Assembly (NCBI RefSeq): GCF_001580025.1
Contig: NZ_LSZO01000058.1
Coordinates: 1 to 64,000 of the forward strand
DNA length: 64,000 nucleotides
Direction of reading: 5' to 3'
Source of the DNA: Ventosimonas gracilis
GTDB lineage: Bacteria > Pseudomonadota > Gammaproteobacteria > Pseudomonadales > Pseudomonadaceae
Positions 29,601-39,480 of the stretch are shown here, piece by piece. Under the pieces are notes generated by a model. The model was not told where the DNA came from, did not search any database, and worked only from the letters and a program-made list of their open reading frames with translations. Position numbers and translations under genes: made by a program. Positions within the stretch are counted from its first letter, which is position 1, and each line of letters starts with the position of its first letter.

Positions 29601-30461
29601 TTATTTGAGGATGACAGTGCGGCTGCCGTTTAAAAAGACACGCCGCTCCAAGTGGTAGCCAACGGCGCGGGCGAGGGTTAGGCATTCGATGTCGCGGCCT
29701 TTGGCGACCAAGTCTTCCGGGTAGTGGCTATGGTCTACCGGTTCCACGCCTTGGGCAATAATCGGGCCTTCGTCGAGGTCGTCGTTAATGTAGTGGGCGG
29801 TTGCGCCGACCATTTTGACGCCTTTTTCATAAGCCTGATGATAAGGTTTAGCGCCTTTAAAGCCGGGCAGTAGCGAGTGGTGGATGTTGATCGCCCGGCC
29901 GTCGAGTTTTTTGCATAAATCCGCCGAAAGCACCTGCATGTAGCGGGCGAGGACGACCAGTTCAGCACCGGTTTGTTCAATCACTTGCATCACTTTACGT
30001 TCCTGCTCCGGTTTGCCGTCCGGCTGCATGGGCAAATAATGCCAGTCGATACCATGCCAGCGGGCTAAAGGCTCTAAATCGGGGTGATTGGAGATAATGC
30101 CGACCACGTCCATGCGCAGTTGGCCGATACGCTGGCGGTAGAGCAAGTCGTTTAAGCAGTGGTCCGCTTTGGAGACCATCAACAGCACTTTCATGCGCCG
30201 CGCGGGTGCGGTCAGTTCCCAGCGCATGCCGTAGGGTTTTAGCTGCTGGCTTAAACCTTCGCAAAAAGCGGCTTCGTTGAAATGATCCGGCTGGCCAAAT
30301 TCGGCGCGGATAAAGTAGTTGCCGGACAAGCGGTCGTCAAAGGACTGATGCTCGCAGACGTAGCAGCCCTGCTCGTAGAGGTAGGCGGTAACGGCGTTGA
30401 CCGTGCCCAGTACGCCGGGGCATTGGGCGGTCAAAATCCAGGTATCGGTGGCACGGCTCAT
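29601..30461 (-). CDS. purU: Formyltetrahydrofolate deformylase
   Basis: A 286-residue enzyme hydrolysing 10-formyltetrahydrofolate to formate and tetrahydrofolate. The N-terminal ACT domain (WILTAQCPGVLGTVNAVTAYLYEQG, residues 8-32) is followed by the formyltransferase fold, with INIHHSLLPGFKGAKPYHQAYEKGV (about 195-220) and a conserved Asp in INDDLDEGPIIAQG. It follows soxG on the same strand, as in Pseudomonas, where it recycles folate one-carbon units made by sarcosine oxidation. A 102-bp gap with a palindrome lies between them, so a separate promoter is possible. Confidence 0.95.
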   Translation of the reverse strand: MSRATDTWILTAQCPGVLGTVNAVTAYLYEQGCYVCEHQSFDDRLSGNYFIRAEFGQPDHFNEAAFCEGLSQQLKPYGMRWELTAPARRMKVLLMVSKADHCLNDLLYRQRIGQLRMDVVGIISNHPDLEPLARWHGIDWHYLPMQPDGKPEQERKVMQVIEQTGAELVVLARYMQVLSADLCKKLDGRAINIHHSLLPGFKGAKPYHQAYEKGVKMVGATAHYINDDLDEGPIIAQGVEPVDHSHYPEDLVAKGRDIECLTLARAVGYHLERRVFLNGSRTVILK

Positions 30462-30502
30462 AGCGGGAAACTCCGGTAAGGGTTTGGTGTGGTTTTCTCT
30501 TT

Positions 30503-30538
30503 CCGCAGACCCTCCCGCCAGTGGGCGAGGGTCTGCGG
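30503..30538. repeat. GC-rich palindrome between soxG and purU
   Basis: CCGCAGACCCTC (30503-30514) is an exact inverted match to 30527-30538. The loop contains CCCGCCAGTGGGCG-like bases, related to the dispersed palindromes at 53534-53558 and 60789-60806. No U run follows on either strand, so it resembles a REP-type element rather than a classical terminator. Confidence 0.6.
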
Positions 30539-30563
30539 GAGTAGGGATGTTATGGGTTAAGCA

Positions 30564-31193
30564 TTAAGCGGTTTGCAGGCCGTATTCGCTGCCGGCATCG
30601 TTTAACCATGCCCAAAAGTAATCGGCAAAGCTGCGGCGGATAACCAGTTCCCAGCAGTCTTCACCGCTTCGCCTGATTAAAAGCTGCGATTTGGCGAAGG
30701 TGCTGCCGACCGCTTTACCGATGGGGAAGTTGCGCGGATGCACGTCGTAGACGGTGGATTTCATCAATAGTTGTCGCGCCTTAGTTCCGGCGAGTTCGAC
30801 CAAGGTCTGCCCGCCGCTGACATTGACGATGGAATAATGCAATCCCTCTGGCATGGCTTTACGTAAGCGCTGTTCAGTGGCGAATTCTTCTCCGCTCGGC
30901 ACAATCAGCAGCCATTCATCGGGGGCGAGCCATTGCAAAGAGGTTTCGCCTTGATAAACCACGCTTAGCGGCGCGGGTAGCGCCACCCCTAGCGTTTGCC
31001 GGATGGCATCGGCAAAAGCCGGATGGCTGGCATCACCGCGTAGCATTAGGTGGCCTAGCAGTGGTTTCTCGCGCAGCGTGACTTGTCCTGCTCCGTTGTT
31101 GGTTTTTTCATTACGACGGGCAAAAAACAACGGTGTTTCAGCGCGGGCGTTGCCGTCTTCGGGGCGTTGCTGGTAGGTATTGGCGGTATTCAC
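30564..31193 (-). CDS. soxG: Sarcosine oxidase subunit gamma
   Basis: A 210-residue gamma subunit of heterotetrameric sarcosine oxidase (GcvT-like fold), with the conserved end RRSFADYFWAWLNDAG. The start is taken as GTG 31193: GAGG is placed 9-10 bases before it, and the length equals other SoxG. The frame is open upstream only because it crosses the end of soxA. It lies 11 bp after soxA, so the genes are co-transcribed. The subunit is structural and has no cofactor motif of its own. Confidence 0.88.
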   Translation of the reverse strand: MNTANTYQQRPEDGNARAETPLFFARRNEKTNNGAGQVTLREKPLLGHLMLRGDASHPAFADAIRQTLGVALPAPLSVVYQGETSLQWLAPDEWLLIVPSGEEFATEQRLRKAMPEGLHYSIVNVSGGQTLVELAGTKARQLLMKSTVYDVHPRNFPIGKAVGSTFAKSQLLIRRSGEDCWELVIRRSFADYFWAWLNDAGSEYGLQTA

Positions 31194-31204
31194 AGGGTTT
31201 ATCC

Positions 31205-34200
31205 TCAGATATTTTGCCGCTCGCCTTTCGGATCGTAAAACACCGAACTGCAAATTTCGGCCTCAATGACGCTGCCATCCGGCTGCGGGGCAAAGACGTG
31301 CTCGCCCATGCGTTTTAGGCCGCCTTTAACCAGCGCCAGTGCAAAGGAATGCCCCATTGCCGCGCTGAAGTAGCTGGAGGTGACGTGTCCGGCGCTATCG
31401 ACTGGGGCGGTAAAGGTTTTCTCAAATAAAAGCTGGGTGCCTTCCGGCAGGACTTTTTTCGGGTCGACGGGTTTTAGCCCGACCAGTTGCTTGCGCCCTT
31501 CGCGCAGACAGTCGGCGCGGTTCATGCCGCGTTTGCCAATCCAGGAGAAGGCTTTGTTTTTGCCGACGCACCAATCCATATTGAGGTCGCTCGGCGTGAC
31601 CGAACCGTCGGTATCTTGGCCGACGATAATAAAGCCCTTCTCGGCACGCAGGACGTGCATGGTTTCCGTGCCGTAGGGGGTTAGCTCGTACTGTTTGCCC
31701 GCTTCAATCAACTGCTGCCAGACCGCCATTGCGTAGTTGGCCTGTACGTTGACCTCAAAAGACAGCTCGCCGGTAAAGGAGATACGAAACACGCGAGCCG
31801 GAATGCCGCCTACCAGGCCTTCTTTCCAACTCATAAAGGGGAAGGCCTCCGACGACAGGTCAATATCGGTGAGCTCTGCCAGTAATTTGCGGCTGTTTGG
31901 ACCGGACAGCGTCATCGTTGCCCAGTGGTCGGTCACCGAGGTCAAATAGACCTTAAGCTCTGGCCACTCGGTTTGCAGATACAGCTCCAGCCACTCGAAC
32001 ACGCCCGCCGCGCCGCCGGTGGTGGTGGTCATTAAAAAGTGGTTATCGGCCAGACAAGCGGTTACGCCGTCGTCGAAGACCATGCCGTCTTCGCGGCACA
32101 TCAGGCCGTAACGTGCTTTGCCGACATCGAGCTTGGTCCAGGCGTTGGTGTAGACGCGGTTCAGAAACTCGCGAGCATCGGGCCCTTGAATATCGATTTT
32201 GCCCAGCGTGGAGGCATCCAAAATGCCCACTGAATGACGCACGGCAAGGCATTCGCGGGCCACCGCGGCGTGCAGGTCTTCGCCTTGTTTGGGGAAGTAC
32301 CAGGGGCGCTTCCACTGGCCGACATCTTCAAATTGTGCGCCGTTTTCCACATGCCAGCGGTGCATGGCGGTGTAGCGTTCGGGGTCAAACAGTGCGCGGC
32401 AGTGACGACCGGCAATGGCACCAAAGGCCACCGGCGTGTAGTTGGGGCGGAACATGGTCGTGCCCATTTGTGGGATAGGCACATTTAACGCCTTGGCCGC
32501 AATGGCTAAACCGTTGACATTGCCCAGCTTGCCCTGGTCGGTACCAAAACCCAGCGCGGTATAGCGCTTGACGTGTTCGACCGACTCAAAGCCTTCGCGC
32601 ACGGCCAGCTCAATACCGGCGGCGGTCACGTCGTTTTGCAGGTCAACAAACTGCTTCGGTGCTCGTGCCGTGCCTTTTGGGTGCTGTACTAAAAACAACG
32701 GCTGAAGCGGTTGTTCCTGGCGGTTTTCGGTCTTCGGTAAATCCCCGTGGACGATACTAAAGCCCGCTTTGGCCGCCGCTTGACCGCCGACTTCATAGCC
32801 GCTTTGCAATACTTCGCTTAAGCGGAATATCCCGGCAACCGCGCCCGCACAAAGGCGCTCTTGCCAAGTCTCACCGGGGACAAAAGCCGCGATATCCTCA
32901 CGCCAAACCGGACGAATACCGAGGTGCGAGGCCAGATGCACCACCGGGCTATAACCGCCGGAGGTAGCGACCAGATCGCATGCAAAATGCTCAGCGTTGC
33001 CATCGGTCACTTTGCCGTTGCTGTCAATCGGCATTACCCGAGCGTCTTTAACCTGTTTGCCGCCAAAAACCTCAACTACCGCGCTTTTTTCCAGAATGCG
33101 TACGCCGCGCTGGCGGGCTTCGTTCACCCAATCGCCTTGCGGATTGCTGCGCGCATCGGCGACAGCGACCACTTGCAAACCGGCATCCAGCCAATCCAGC
33201 GCGGTGCGGTAGGCGTAGTCGTTATTCACCGACAGCAGCAGCTTGCGCCCTGCCCTAACGCCATAACGGCGCAGATAAGTAGAAACCGCACCGGCAAGCA
33301 TATTGCCGGGGATGTCATTACGCGCATAAACCAACGGCCTTTCGTGTGCGCCGGTCGCCAGCACCACCTGTTTCGCACGCACACGGTGCATACGCTGGCG
33401 GGCTCTCGCCGCACCGTTTTCCAATAGCGGAGCACGTTCGCCCAAGTGGTCGGTGAGCCGCTCGCAGAGGGTTAAAAAGTTGTGGTCGTGATAGCCGTTG
33501 GCCGTAGCGCGGGGCAACAAGGTCACGTGCGGCATTTGCGCGAGTTCTGCCAGCACGGCAGCGACCCATTCGGCGGCTGGCTTGCCTCCTAAGGTTTCGC
33601 GCGTATCCAGCAGATTGCCGCCGAACTCTTCTTGTTCATCGGCCAAAATCACCCGCGCACCGCTACGACCCGCCGCAAGCGCCGCCGCAAGTCCCGCCGC
33701 GCCGCCGCCGACGACCAATACATCGCAGTTTTGGTTGATATGGTCGTAAATATCCACATCCGGCTCGGTCGGCGCACGGCCAAAACCGGCGGCTTTGCGG
33801 ATGTACTTCTCATAGGTATGCCAAAGTTTTTTCGGCTGCATAAAGGTTTTGTAATAAAACCCCGGCGGCATTAACGCACCGCCCAATTTGCCGACCAGTC
33901 CCATAATGTCGCTATCGACACTCGGCCAGCCGTTGGTACTGTGCGCGGTGAGACCCGCATACAGCGCCTGCTGCGTGGCGCGTACATTCGGCACTTGGGT
34001 CGCCTCGCTGCTTCCGATTTGCATCAGCGCGTTGGGTTCTTCCGCACCGGCGGCGACCAGTCCTCTGGGACGTGCATATTTAAAGCTGCGCCCCAGCACC
34101 ATCACGCCGTTAGCGAGCAGCGCCGAAGCCAAGGTATCGCCCGCGTAGCCTTGCAGCTCGCGCCCGTTAAAGCGAAAGCTCAGCGGCTGGCCGCGGTCAA

Positions 34201-34237
34201 TCCGTCCGCCTTGATCAAGACGATTGGGCTGGTTCAT
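31205..34237 (-). CDS. soxA: Sarcosine oxidase subunit alpha
   Basis: A 1010-residue alpha subunit. The N-terminal ferredoxin-like fold (FRFNGRELQGYAGDTLASALLANG) is followed by an NAD-binding Rossmann fold with GGGAAGLAAALAAGRSGARV near residue 177. The C-terminal half is a GcvT-type folate-binding domain (LNRVYTNAWTKLDVGKARYGLMCREDGMV near 690) where the methyl-derived carbon is passed to tetrahydrofolate as 5,10-methylene-THF. Full length. Its start overlaps the end of soxD by 4 bp. The complex converts sarcosine to glycine and is cytoplasmic. Confidence 0.96.
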   Translation of the reverse strand: MNQPNRLDQGGRIDRGQPLSFRFNGRELQGYAGDTLASALLANGVMVLGRSFKYARPRGLVAAGAEEPNALMQIGSSEATQVPNVRATQQALYAGLTAHSTNGWPSVDSDIMGLVGKLGGALMPPGFYYKTFMQPKKLWHTYEKYIRKAAGFGRAPTEPDVDIYDHINQNCDVLVVGGGAAGLAAALAAGRSGARVILADEQEEFGGNLLDTRETLGGKPAAEWVAAVLAELAQMPHVTLLPRATANGYHDHNFLTLCERLTDHLGERAPLLENGAARARQRMHRVRAKQVVLATGAHERPLVYARNDIPGNMLAGAVSTYLRRYGVRAGRKLLLSVNNDYAYRTALDWLDAGLQVVAVADARSNPQGDWVNEARQRGVRILEKSAVVEVFGGKQVKDARVMPIDSNGKVTDGNAEHFACDLVATSGGYSPVVHLASHLGIRPVWREDIAAFVPGETWQERLCAGAVAGIFRLSEVLQSGYEVGGQAAAKAGFSIVHGDLPKTENRQEQPLQPLFLVQHPKGTARAPKQFVDLQNDVTAAGIELAVREGFESVEHVKRYTALGFGTDQGKLGNVNGLAIAAKALNVPIPQMGTTMFRPNYTPVAFGAIAGRHCRALFDPERYTAMHRWHVENGAQFEDVGQWKRPWYFPKQGEDLHAAVARECLAVRHSVGILDASTLGKIDIQGPDAREFLNRVYTNAWTKLDVGKARYGLMCREDGMVFDDGVTACLADNHFLMTTTTGGAAGVFEWLELYLQTEWPELKVYLTSVTDHWATMTLSGPNSRKLLAELTDIDLSSEAFPFMSWKEGLVGGIPARVFRISFTGELSFEVNVQANYAMAVWQQLIEAGKQYELTPYGTETMHVLRAEKGFIIVGQDTDGSVTPSDLNMDWCVGKNKAFSWIGKRGMNRADCLREGRKQLVGLKPVDPKKVLPEGTQLLFEKTFTAPVDSAGHVTSSYFSAAMGHSFALALVKGGLKRMGEHVFAPQPDGSVIEAEICSSVFYDPKGERQNI

Positions 34238-34530
34238 GCGCCCTCTCCTTCTGCCAAGGCTTTTGGCTGCTCGCCGATTTTGTAGGTTTCATGGATTTGG
34301 TAAGTGACGGTATCGCGCGTCGCATTGAAATATTTACGACTGCCCGCCGAATGCACCCAAAGCTCGTGGTGCAAGCCGCGCGGGTTTTTACGGAAGAACA
34401 GGTACTCGCCCCATTCTTCGTCCGTGCAGGCATCGGGGTCGAGCGGACGCGGCAGGTGCGCCTCGCCCTTGACGTGAAATTCCTCTTCAGAGCGAAGCTC
34501 GTTACTGTGCGGGCAGAAGAGTTGCAGCAT
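34234..34530 (-). CDS. soxD: Sarcosine oxidase subunit delta with altered zinc site
   Basis: A 98-residue delta subunit, identified by EEEFHVKGEAHLPRPLDPDACTDEEWGEYLFFRKNPRGLHHELW and by its place between soxB and soxA. In characterised SoxD a zinc ion is held by two Cys of an N-terminal CPxC motif and a His...Cys pair. Here the motif reads C6-P-H-S9 and the second pair reads H60...S64, so two Cys are replaced by Ser. Either zinc is lost or other residues substitute (H8 and C35 are near in sequence). ATG 34530 is chosen with AGGAG before it; the 13 upstream codons are not conserved. Confidence 0.92.
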   Translation of the reverse strand: MLQLFCPHSNELRSEEEFHVKGEAHLPRPLDPDACTDEEWGEYLFFRKNPRGLHHELWVHSAGSRKYFNATRDTVTYQIHETYKIGEQPKALAEGEGA

Positions 34531-34597
34531 AAAAGTTCTCCTGAAATAGGTTCTCCTCTGCCCCAACAATGGCAGAGAGCTATCAATCGCTTACCTT

Positions 34598-34621
34598 TCC
34601 TCTTTCGCTTGGCGAGAGAGG
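34598..34621. repeat. Hairpin between soxB and soxD
   Basis: CCTCTTTCGC and GCGAGAGAGG form a 10-bp stem with one G-U pair just after the soxB stop. It lies inside the operon and could set the ratio of soxB to soxDAG messages; no terminator U run is evident. Confidence 0.4.
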
Positions 34622-34628
34622 AGTATTT

Positions 34629-35879
34629 TTAGTGCGCGACCCCAGCGGCGCCGTGCTCGTCAATTAATGCGCCGCTGTAAAAACGCTCAATAGCAAAGGG
34701 TTTTGCCAGCGGGTGCATCTCTTCGCCTGCCAGACTTGCGGCAAACACATGCCCGGAACCTGGCGTTGCTTTAAAGCCGCCAGTACCCCAGCCGCAGTTG
34801 AAATAAAGGTTCTTAACCGGGGTTTTGCTGATAATCGGGCAGGCATCCGGCGTGGTATCGACAATGCCGCCCCACTGGCGGTTCATGCGCACGCGCGAAA
34901 GTACCGGGAACAGCTCCACAATCGCCTGCAAGGTATGCTCGATGGTGCGGTACGAGCCGCGCTGACCGTAACCGTTGTAGCTATCGATACCCGCACCGAT
35001 GACCAAATCGCCCTTGTCCGATTGGCTGATATAGCCGTGCACCGCGTTGGACATAATCACGCTGTGAATAATCGGCTTGATCGGTTCGGAAACCAGCGCT
35101 TGCAGCGGGTGCGATTCCAGCGGCAGGCGGATACCGGCAAGTTTTGCCAGATGGCCGGAATTGCCCGCCGCGACCACGCCCACGCGCTTGGCAGCGATAA
35201 AGCCTTTGTTGGTTTCTACCCCGATAACCGCGCCGTCCTGCTTGCGAAAACCGGTGACTTCCGTGTTTTGCAGCAAATCCACGCCTGCACCATCGGCGGC
35301 GCGGGCATAGCCCCAAGCGACGGCGTCATGCCGCGCCACGCCACCACGGCGCTGCACGGTCGAACCCATAATCGGGTAGCGGGTATTTTTTGAGCAGTCC
35401 AAATAGGGGATTTCTTCGGCGAGCTGCTTGGCATCGATCACTTCGCCGTCAATGCCATTAAGCCGATTGGCGCTGGCGCGGCGCTCGGCATCGCGCATGT
35501 CCTGCAAGCTGTGGCACAGGTTGTAGACGCCGCGCTGCGAGAACATAACGTTGTAGTTTAAATCTTGCGACAAACCTTCCCACAGTTTGAGCGCGTGCTC
35601 GTACAGGCGGGCGGATTCATCCCATAAATAGTTGGAGCGGACGATGGTGGTATTACGTGCGGTATTGCCGCCGCCCAGCCAGCCTTTTTCCACCACCGCC
35701 ACATTTTTGATGCCAAATTCCTTGGCCAGATAATAGGCAGTGGCAAGCCCATGCCCGCCGCCACCGACTATCAGCACGTCATACAGTGGTTTTGGCGTAG
35801 GATTGCGCCACATGCGCTGCCAGTTTTGATGATGGCTAAAAGCATTGCGAAGCAAACTAAAGCCGGAAAATCGCTGCAT
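34629..35879 (-). CDS. soxB: Sarcosine oxidase subunit beta
   Basis: A 416-residue flavoprotein subunit that oxidises the methyl group of sarcosine. The FAD-binding [18 protein letters not shown] is near residues 38-55, followed by [16 protein letters not shown] near 69-84. [25 protein letters not shown] (about 178-202) carries the conserved His region used for covalent FMN in this family. The end of the protein ([18 protein letters not shown]) is also conserved. It follows glyA by 27 bp and opens the soxBDAG set. Confidence 0.96.
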   Translation of the reverse strand: MQRFSGFSLLRNAFSHHQNWQRMWRNPTPKPLYDVLIVGGGGHGLATAYYLAKEFGIKNVAVVEKGWLGGGNTARNTTIVRSNYLWDESARLYEHALKLWEGLSQDLNYNVMFSQRGVYNLCHSLQDMRDAERRASANRLNGIDGEVIDAKQLAEEIPYLDCSKNTRYPIMGSTVQRRGGVARHDAVAWGYARAADGAGVDLLQNTEVTGFRKQDGAVIGVETNKGFIAAKRVGVVAAGNSGHLAKLAGIRLPLESHPLQALVSEPIKPIIHSVIMSNAVHGYISQSDKGDLVIGAGIDSYNGYGQRGSYRTIEHTLQAIVELFPVLSRVRMNRQWGGIVDTTPDACPIISKTPVKNLYFNCGWGTGGFKATPGSGHVFAASLAGEEMHPLAKPFAIERFYSGALIDEHGAAGVAH

Positions 35880-35906
35880 GCTCGTGCTCCTTAATTGTTA
35901 TTGGAA

Positions 35907-37157
35907 TTAGCGGTAGACCGGATATTCGGCGCAGACTTTGGCGACTTTGGCAGCAACCGCCGCTTCCACTTCGGCCTTGCCCAAATTATCCAGAATGTCG
36001 CAAATCCAACCGGCAAGCTCTTGGCACTCTCCCTCTTTAAAGCCGCGCGTGGTGACTGCCGGGCTGCCGATACGCAAACCGGAGGTGACAAACGGGCTTT
36101 GCGGGTCATTCGGTACGGCGTTTTTATTGACCGTGATATGCGCCCGTCCCAACGCAGCATCGGCTTCCTTGCCGGTAATGCCTTGTTTGATCAGGCTAAG
36201 CAAAAACAGATGGTTTTCGGTTCCGCCGGAAACCACATCAAAGCCGCGCTCGATAAACACTTTCGCCATCGCCTGCGCGTTTTTAATCACTTGCTTTTGG
36301 TAGTCCTTAAAGGAAGGCTCCAGCGCCTCTTTAAAGCACACCGCTTTGGCGGCAATCACGTGCATCAGCGGGCCGCCCTGAGCGCCGGGGAATACCGCCG
36401 AGTCGAGTTTTTTCTCAATCTCAGGATTGCTTTTCGCCAAAATCAAGCCGCCACGCGGGCCGCGCAAGGTTTTGTGGGTGGTGGTGGTAACGACATCGGC
36501 AAAAGGCACTGGATTGGGATATAAGCCAGCCGCGACGAGACCCGCCACGTGCGCCATATCGACAAACAACAATGCACCGACTTTATCGGCAATCGCACGA
36601 AAACGCGCAAAATCCAAAATCTGTGAATAAGCCGAAAAACCGGCCACGACCATTTTCGGCTTGTGTTCCAAGGCCAGGCGCTCGACTTCGTCGTAATCAA
36701 TAAAACCGTTTTTGTCGATACCGTACTGCACCGAGTGGTACAGCTTGCCAGAGGAGCTGACCTTGGCACCGTGGGTTAAGTGCCCGCCGTGAGCAAGGCT
36801 CATGCCCAAAATACAGTCACCGGCATTGAGCAACGCCAGATACACCGCCGAGTTGGCCGATGAACCGGAATGCGGCTGCACGTTGGCGTAATCCGCGCCG
36901 AACAGTTGCTTGGCACGCGCAATCGCCAGCGACTCGACTTTATCGACCCATTCACAGCCACCGTAATAGCGCTTGCCCGGGTAGCCTTCGGCGTACTTGT
37001 TGGTCAGCCCCGAACCTTGCGCCTCCATCACCCGCTGGCTGCAATAGTTTTCTGAGGCAATCAGCTCAATATGCGCTTCCTGGCGCAGATCCTCGCCTTT
37101 AATAGCCGCGAGCAGTTCGTCGTCGTAGCCTGCAATTTGGTCATTCTTGTGAAACAT
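35907..37157 (-). CDS. glyA: Serine hydroxymethyltransferase
   Basis: A 416-residue PLP enzyme interconverting serine and glycine with tetrahydrofolate. The PLP-lysine motif is [16 protein letters not shown] (about residues 221-236), and the start [18 protein letters not shown] is conserved. It is the first gene of the glyA-soxBDAG block, where it converts glycine from sarcosine to serine using the methylene-THF made by SoxA. Pseudomonads carry more than one glyA; this location marks the betaine-catabolism copy. About 160 bp upstream hold no recognised promoter. Confidence 0.96.
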   Translation of the reverse strand: MFHKNDQIAGYDDELLAAIKGEDLRQEAHIELIASENYCSQRVMEAQGSGLTNKYAEGYPGKRYYGGCEWVDKVESLAIARAKQLFGADYANVQPHSGSSANSAVYLALLNAGDCILGMSLAHGGHLTHGAKVSSSGKLYHSVQYGIDKNGFIDYDEVERLALEHKPKMVVAGFSAYSQILDFARFRAIADKVGALLFVDMAHVAGLVAAGLYPNPVPFADVVTTTTHKTLRGPRGGLILAKSNPEIEKKLDSAVFPGAQGGPLMHVIAAKAVCFKEALEPSFKDYQKQVIKNAQAMAKVFIERGFDVVSGGTENHLFLLSLIKQGITGKEADAALGRAHITVNKNAVPNDPQSPFVTSGLRIGSPAVTTRGFKEGECQELAGWICDILDNLGKAEVEAAVAAKVAKVCAEYPVYR

Positions 37158-37316
37158 GGGTCACTCCAAGGTTTTTAGTGGGCTGCCAACGCAACCGGAT
37201 TGCAAAAGATTGTCGGCAAGGCGGGCAACCTTCGTTTGCCCGTTTGCGACCTGAAAATGCCTATTCGCCACCGCACGCAAGTGGCAGCGATAGTGCGTGT
37301 GGATACCTTTAGTAAC

Positions 37317-38249
37317 TTATCTGTCAGCGACCTCCTGCTTCCCGTTATCGACCAACTGTAAACCGACCCATTGCCGAGCAAATTGATAGGCGCAGCGCCC
37401 GTTGCGATTGCCGCGTGCACTGGCAAAGCGCACCGCCTCAATAGCGAGTTCGTCCGTCCATTGCCAATGCAGCTGGCCAGAGTGCGCCAGCGAGCCAATC
37501 CAATGCCGCACTACATTTAAATAATGCTCTTGCGTAAAGGGATAAAACGACAGCCATAAACCAAAACGGTCAGACAGCGCAATTTTGTCCTCGACCGCTT
37601 CCGATGGATGCAGTTCGCCGTCTTGCATCTGCCAATGTTCGTTGTCGCTTTCGCGTTCCGGTACTAAATGGCGTCGGTTGGAAGTGGCATAGAGCAACAG
37701 GTTATCCGGCGCTTGTGCCAGCGAGCCGTCCAGCACTGTTTTCAAGATGCGGTAATCGCCCTCGCCTGCTTCAAACGACAGGTCATCACAAAACAGCAAA
37801 AAGCGCTGCGGCAGACTGCCGAGGCGTTCGACCAACTGCGGCAAATCGGCCAGATGGTCGCGTTCGATTTCAATCAGCCTTAATCCGTCTTTGGCATATT
37901 CCGCGAGCAGCGCACGCACTAAAGACGATTTACCGGTTCCCCGTGCGCCCCAGAGCAGCGCGTGATTGGCAGGCAGACCGGCCACAAACTGGCGGGTATT
38001 GGCAGAAAGTTGCTGCCGTTGACGCTCCACACCTATCAAATCGTCAAAGCGCAAATCCAAACGCACGCCAAGCGCCTGCAAATAACCGCCCGCGCCACTG
38101 CGCCGCCAACGCGCGGCTAATGTTTGCTGCCAATCAATCGGCTGTTCCAGCGGCGGTAATAACGGCTCAAGGCGGGTTATCAGAGTTTCCAGGCGCTGTA
38201 TAAAATCAAGCAGAGAGGTATCCAAGCCAGCCTCCTCAAGGCGCAACAA
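37317..38249 (-). CDS. DUF815 family AAA+-like ATPase
   Basis: A 310-residue P-loop protein of the DUF815 family. Walker A GARGTGKSSLVRALL is near residues 100-114, Walker B FLLFCDDLSFE near 150-160, and a sensor-like ATSNRRHLVPER near 188-199. Family members have no settled function. The gene stands alone, on the same strand as glyA and 160 bp upstream of it. The family call is good; any role in loading, export or repair would be a guess. Confidence 0.85.
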   Translation of the reverse strand: MLRLEEAGLDTSLLDFIQRLETLITRLEPLLPPLEQPIDWQQTLAARWRRSGAGGYLQALGVRLDLRFDDLIGVERQRQQLSANTRQFVAGLPANHALLWGARGTGKSSLVRALLAEYAKDGLRLIEIERDHLADLPQLVERLGSLPQRFLLFCDDLSFEAGEGDYRILKTVLDGSLAQAPDNLLLYATSNRRHLVPERESDNEHWQMQDGELHPSEAVEDKIALSDRFGLWLSFYPFTQEHYLNVVRHWIGSLAHSGQLHWQWTDELAIEAVRFASARGNRNGRCAYQFARQWVGLQLVDNGKQEVADR

Positions 38250-38401
38250 AGCGACGGATTATGCCGTATCACGAGCTACCTTTGAGGTTCTTGCAAGCAC
38301 TGGCACCGTGCATAACGCCACAGACATGGATGACTTTGCTATGAGCCGCCCTACCCTGTAGTACCACACCGCACAGGGCAAGGGGCAGGGTTTACTCACC
38401 G

Positions 38402-39202
38402 CTAAGGTTTGCGTTCCAGCTCAACCCCATGTTTCACCAGCCAAGCCTCGATTTTTCGCTTGCCGGCCACAAATGAATCCGTGGCGATGGATTCATCCAT
38501 CGTGTTCAAGTAGGACTGAAATGTCCGGCCACGTCCATTCAGCGCTCGCGGATCGGCCCCCGCTTCCAGTAATGCCAAGATGCCTTTTACATCATTCAAC
38601 GAGGCAGCAAGATGTAATGGCCGACTCCCGGTTTCCAGCATCCCTTCTCCGGTTATCGCCTGCGCATTGGGGTCCGCGCCTGCGCCGAGCAAGATACGAA
38701 GTTGAGGCTCGCGCCTATTCCAGATCGCTTCATGCAGAGGCGTCTGCCCTTTCGGATCACGCACCTCCGTACTGACCCCCGCATCCAGCAACCCTTGTAG
38801 CAGCGAGGGGTCATCAATCGCAGCCGCGTAATGCATCACGGTCATCCCCTTGTTGTCTATCAAGGCCGGATCCGCGCCGGCTTTAAGCAGCGCCTGCATG
38901 CCGTCAATGCTTTGGTTCCAAAAAGCCCATTGCAGTACGGACGTATCAAGATCTCCCAGCGCATTCACATCAGCGCCCTGCTGCACCAGCTTGGCGACAG
39001 CTTGCCTGTCGCCTCTGGCCGCCGCTTCCGCCAATCGCACCACAGCGGAGCCTTTGTCTTTAAACACATAGCTTGCAGTCACTTGCAACTTGCTCTTGGT
39101 TTGCGCGTTTGATTCATCAAACAGGCAGGCTGACAGTATGACTATGATAGGCAGAGCCATCACCGCCCGCCGCCATCTCTTGCTTGTGAAGATATCCCTC
39201 AT
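38402..39202 (-). CDS. Ankyrin-repeat lipoprotein
   Basis: A 266-residue protein with a lipoprotein signal peptide (hydrophobic ALPIIVILSAC, acylated Cys at about 26). About five ankyrin repeats follow: EAAARGDRQAVAKLVQQGADVNA, WNQSIDGMQALLKAGADPAL, TVMHYAAAIDDPSLLQGLLDAG, TPLHEAIWNRREPQLRILLGAGADPNA and RPLHLAASLNDVKGILALLEAGADPRA. It is probably a periplasmic protein-binding scaffold. The partner is not shown by its neighbours. Similar lipoproteins sometimes act as immunity proteins or catalase-linked factors, but nothing here supports either. Confidence 0.85.
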   Translation of the reverse strand: MRDIFTSKRWRRAVMALPIIVILSACLFDESNAQTKSKLQVTASYVFKDKGSAVVRLAEAAARGDRQAVAKLVQQGADVNALGDLDTSVLQWAFWNQSIDGMQALLKAGADPALIDNKGMTVMHYAAAIDDPSLLQGLLDAGVSTEVRDPKGQTPLHEAIWNRREPQLRILLGAGADPNAQAITGEGMLETGSRPLHLAASLNDVKGILALLEAGADPRALNGRGRTFQSYLNTMDESIATDSFVAGKRKIEAWLVKHGVELERKP

Positions 39203-39480
39203 GGCTCTAAGCTCCTAAGCTGAATAAATGACATCTGCGTCCATCGCGCTGCTGATTTGCTGCTTCACAGAGGCCGGTTTCACTTGAAATGCGGATTGAC
39301 ATACCCGTCATGCGGGCTAATACCGTCAGCGCGCAGACGCTTGTACATAGATCCAAGCAAAAGCGCAAATCGGTAACTCTATGCTTTTGGTTTAGATATC
39401 ATGAAAACTGAGCAAACCGTGCCGGATGGGCGCAGAGCGTTTAGAATGACGGTTTTTTAAGCGGCGGGGGCTTTAACACA

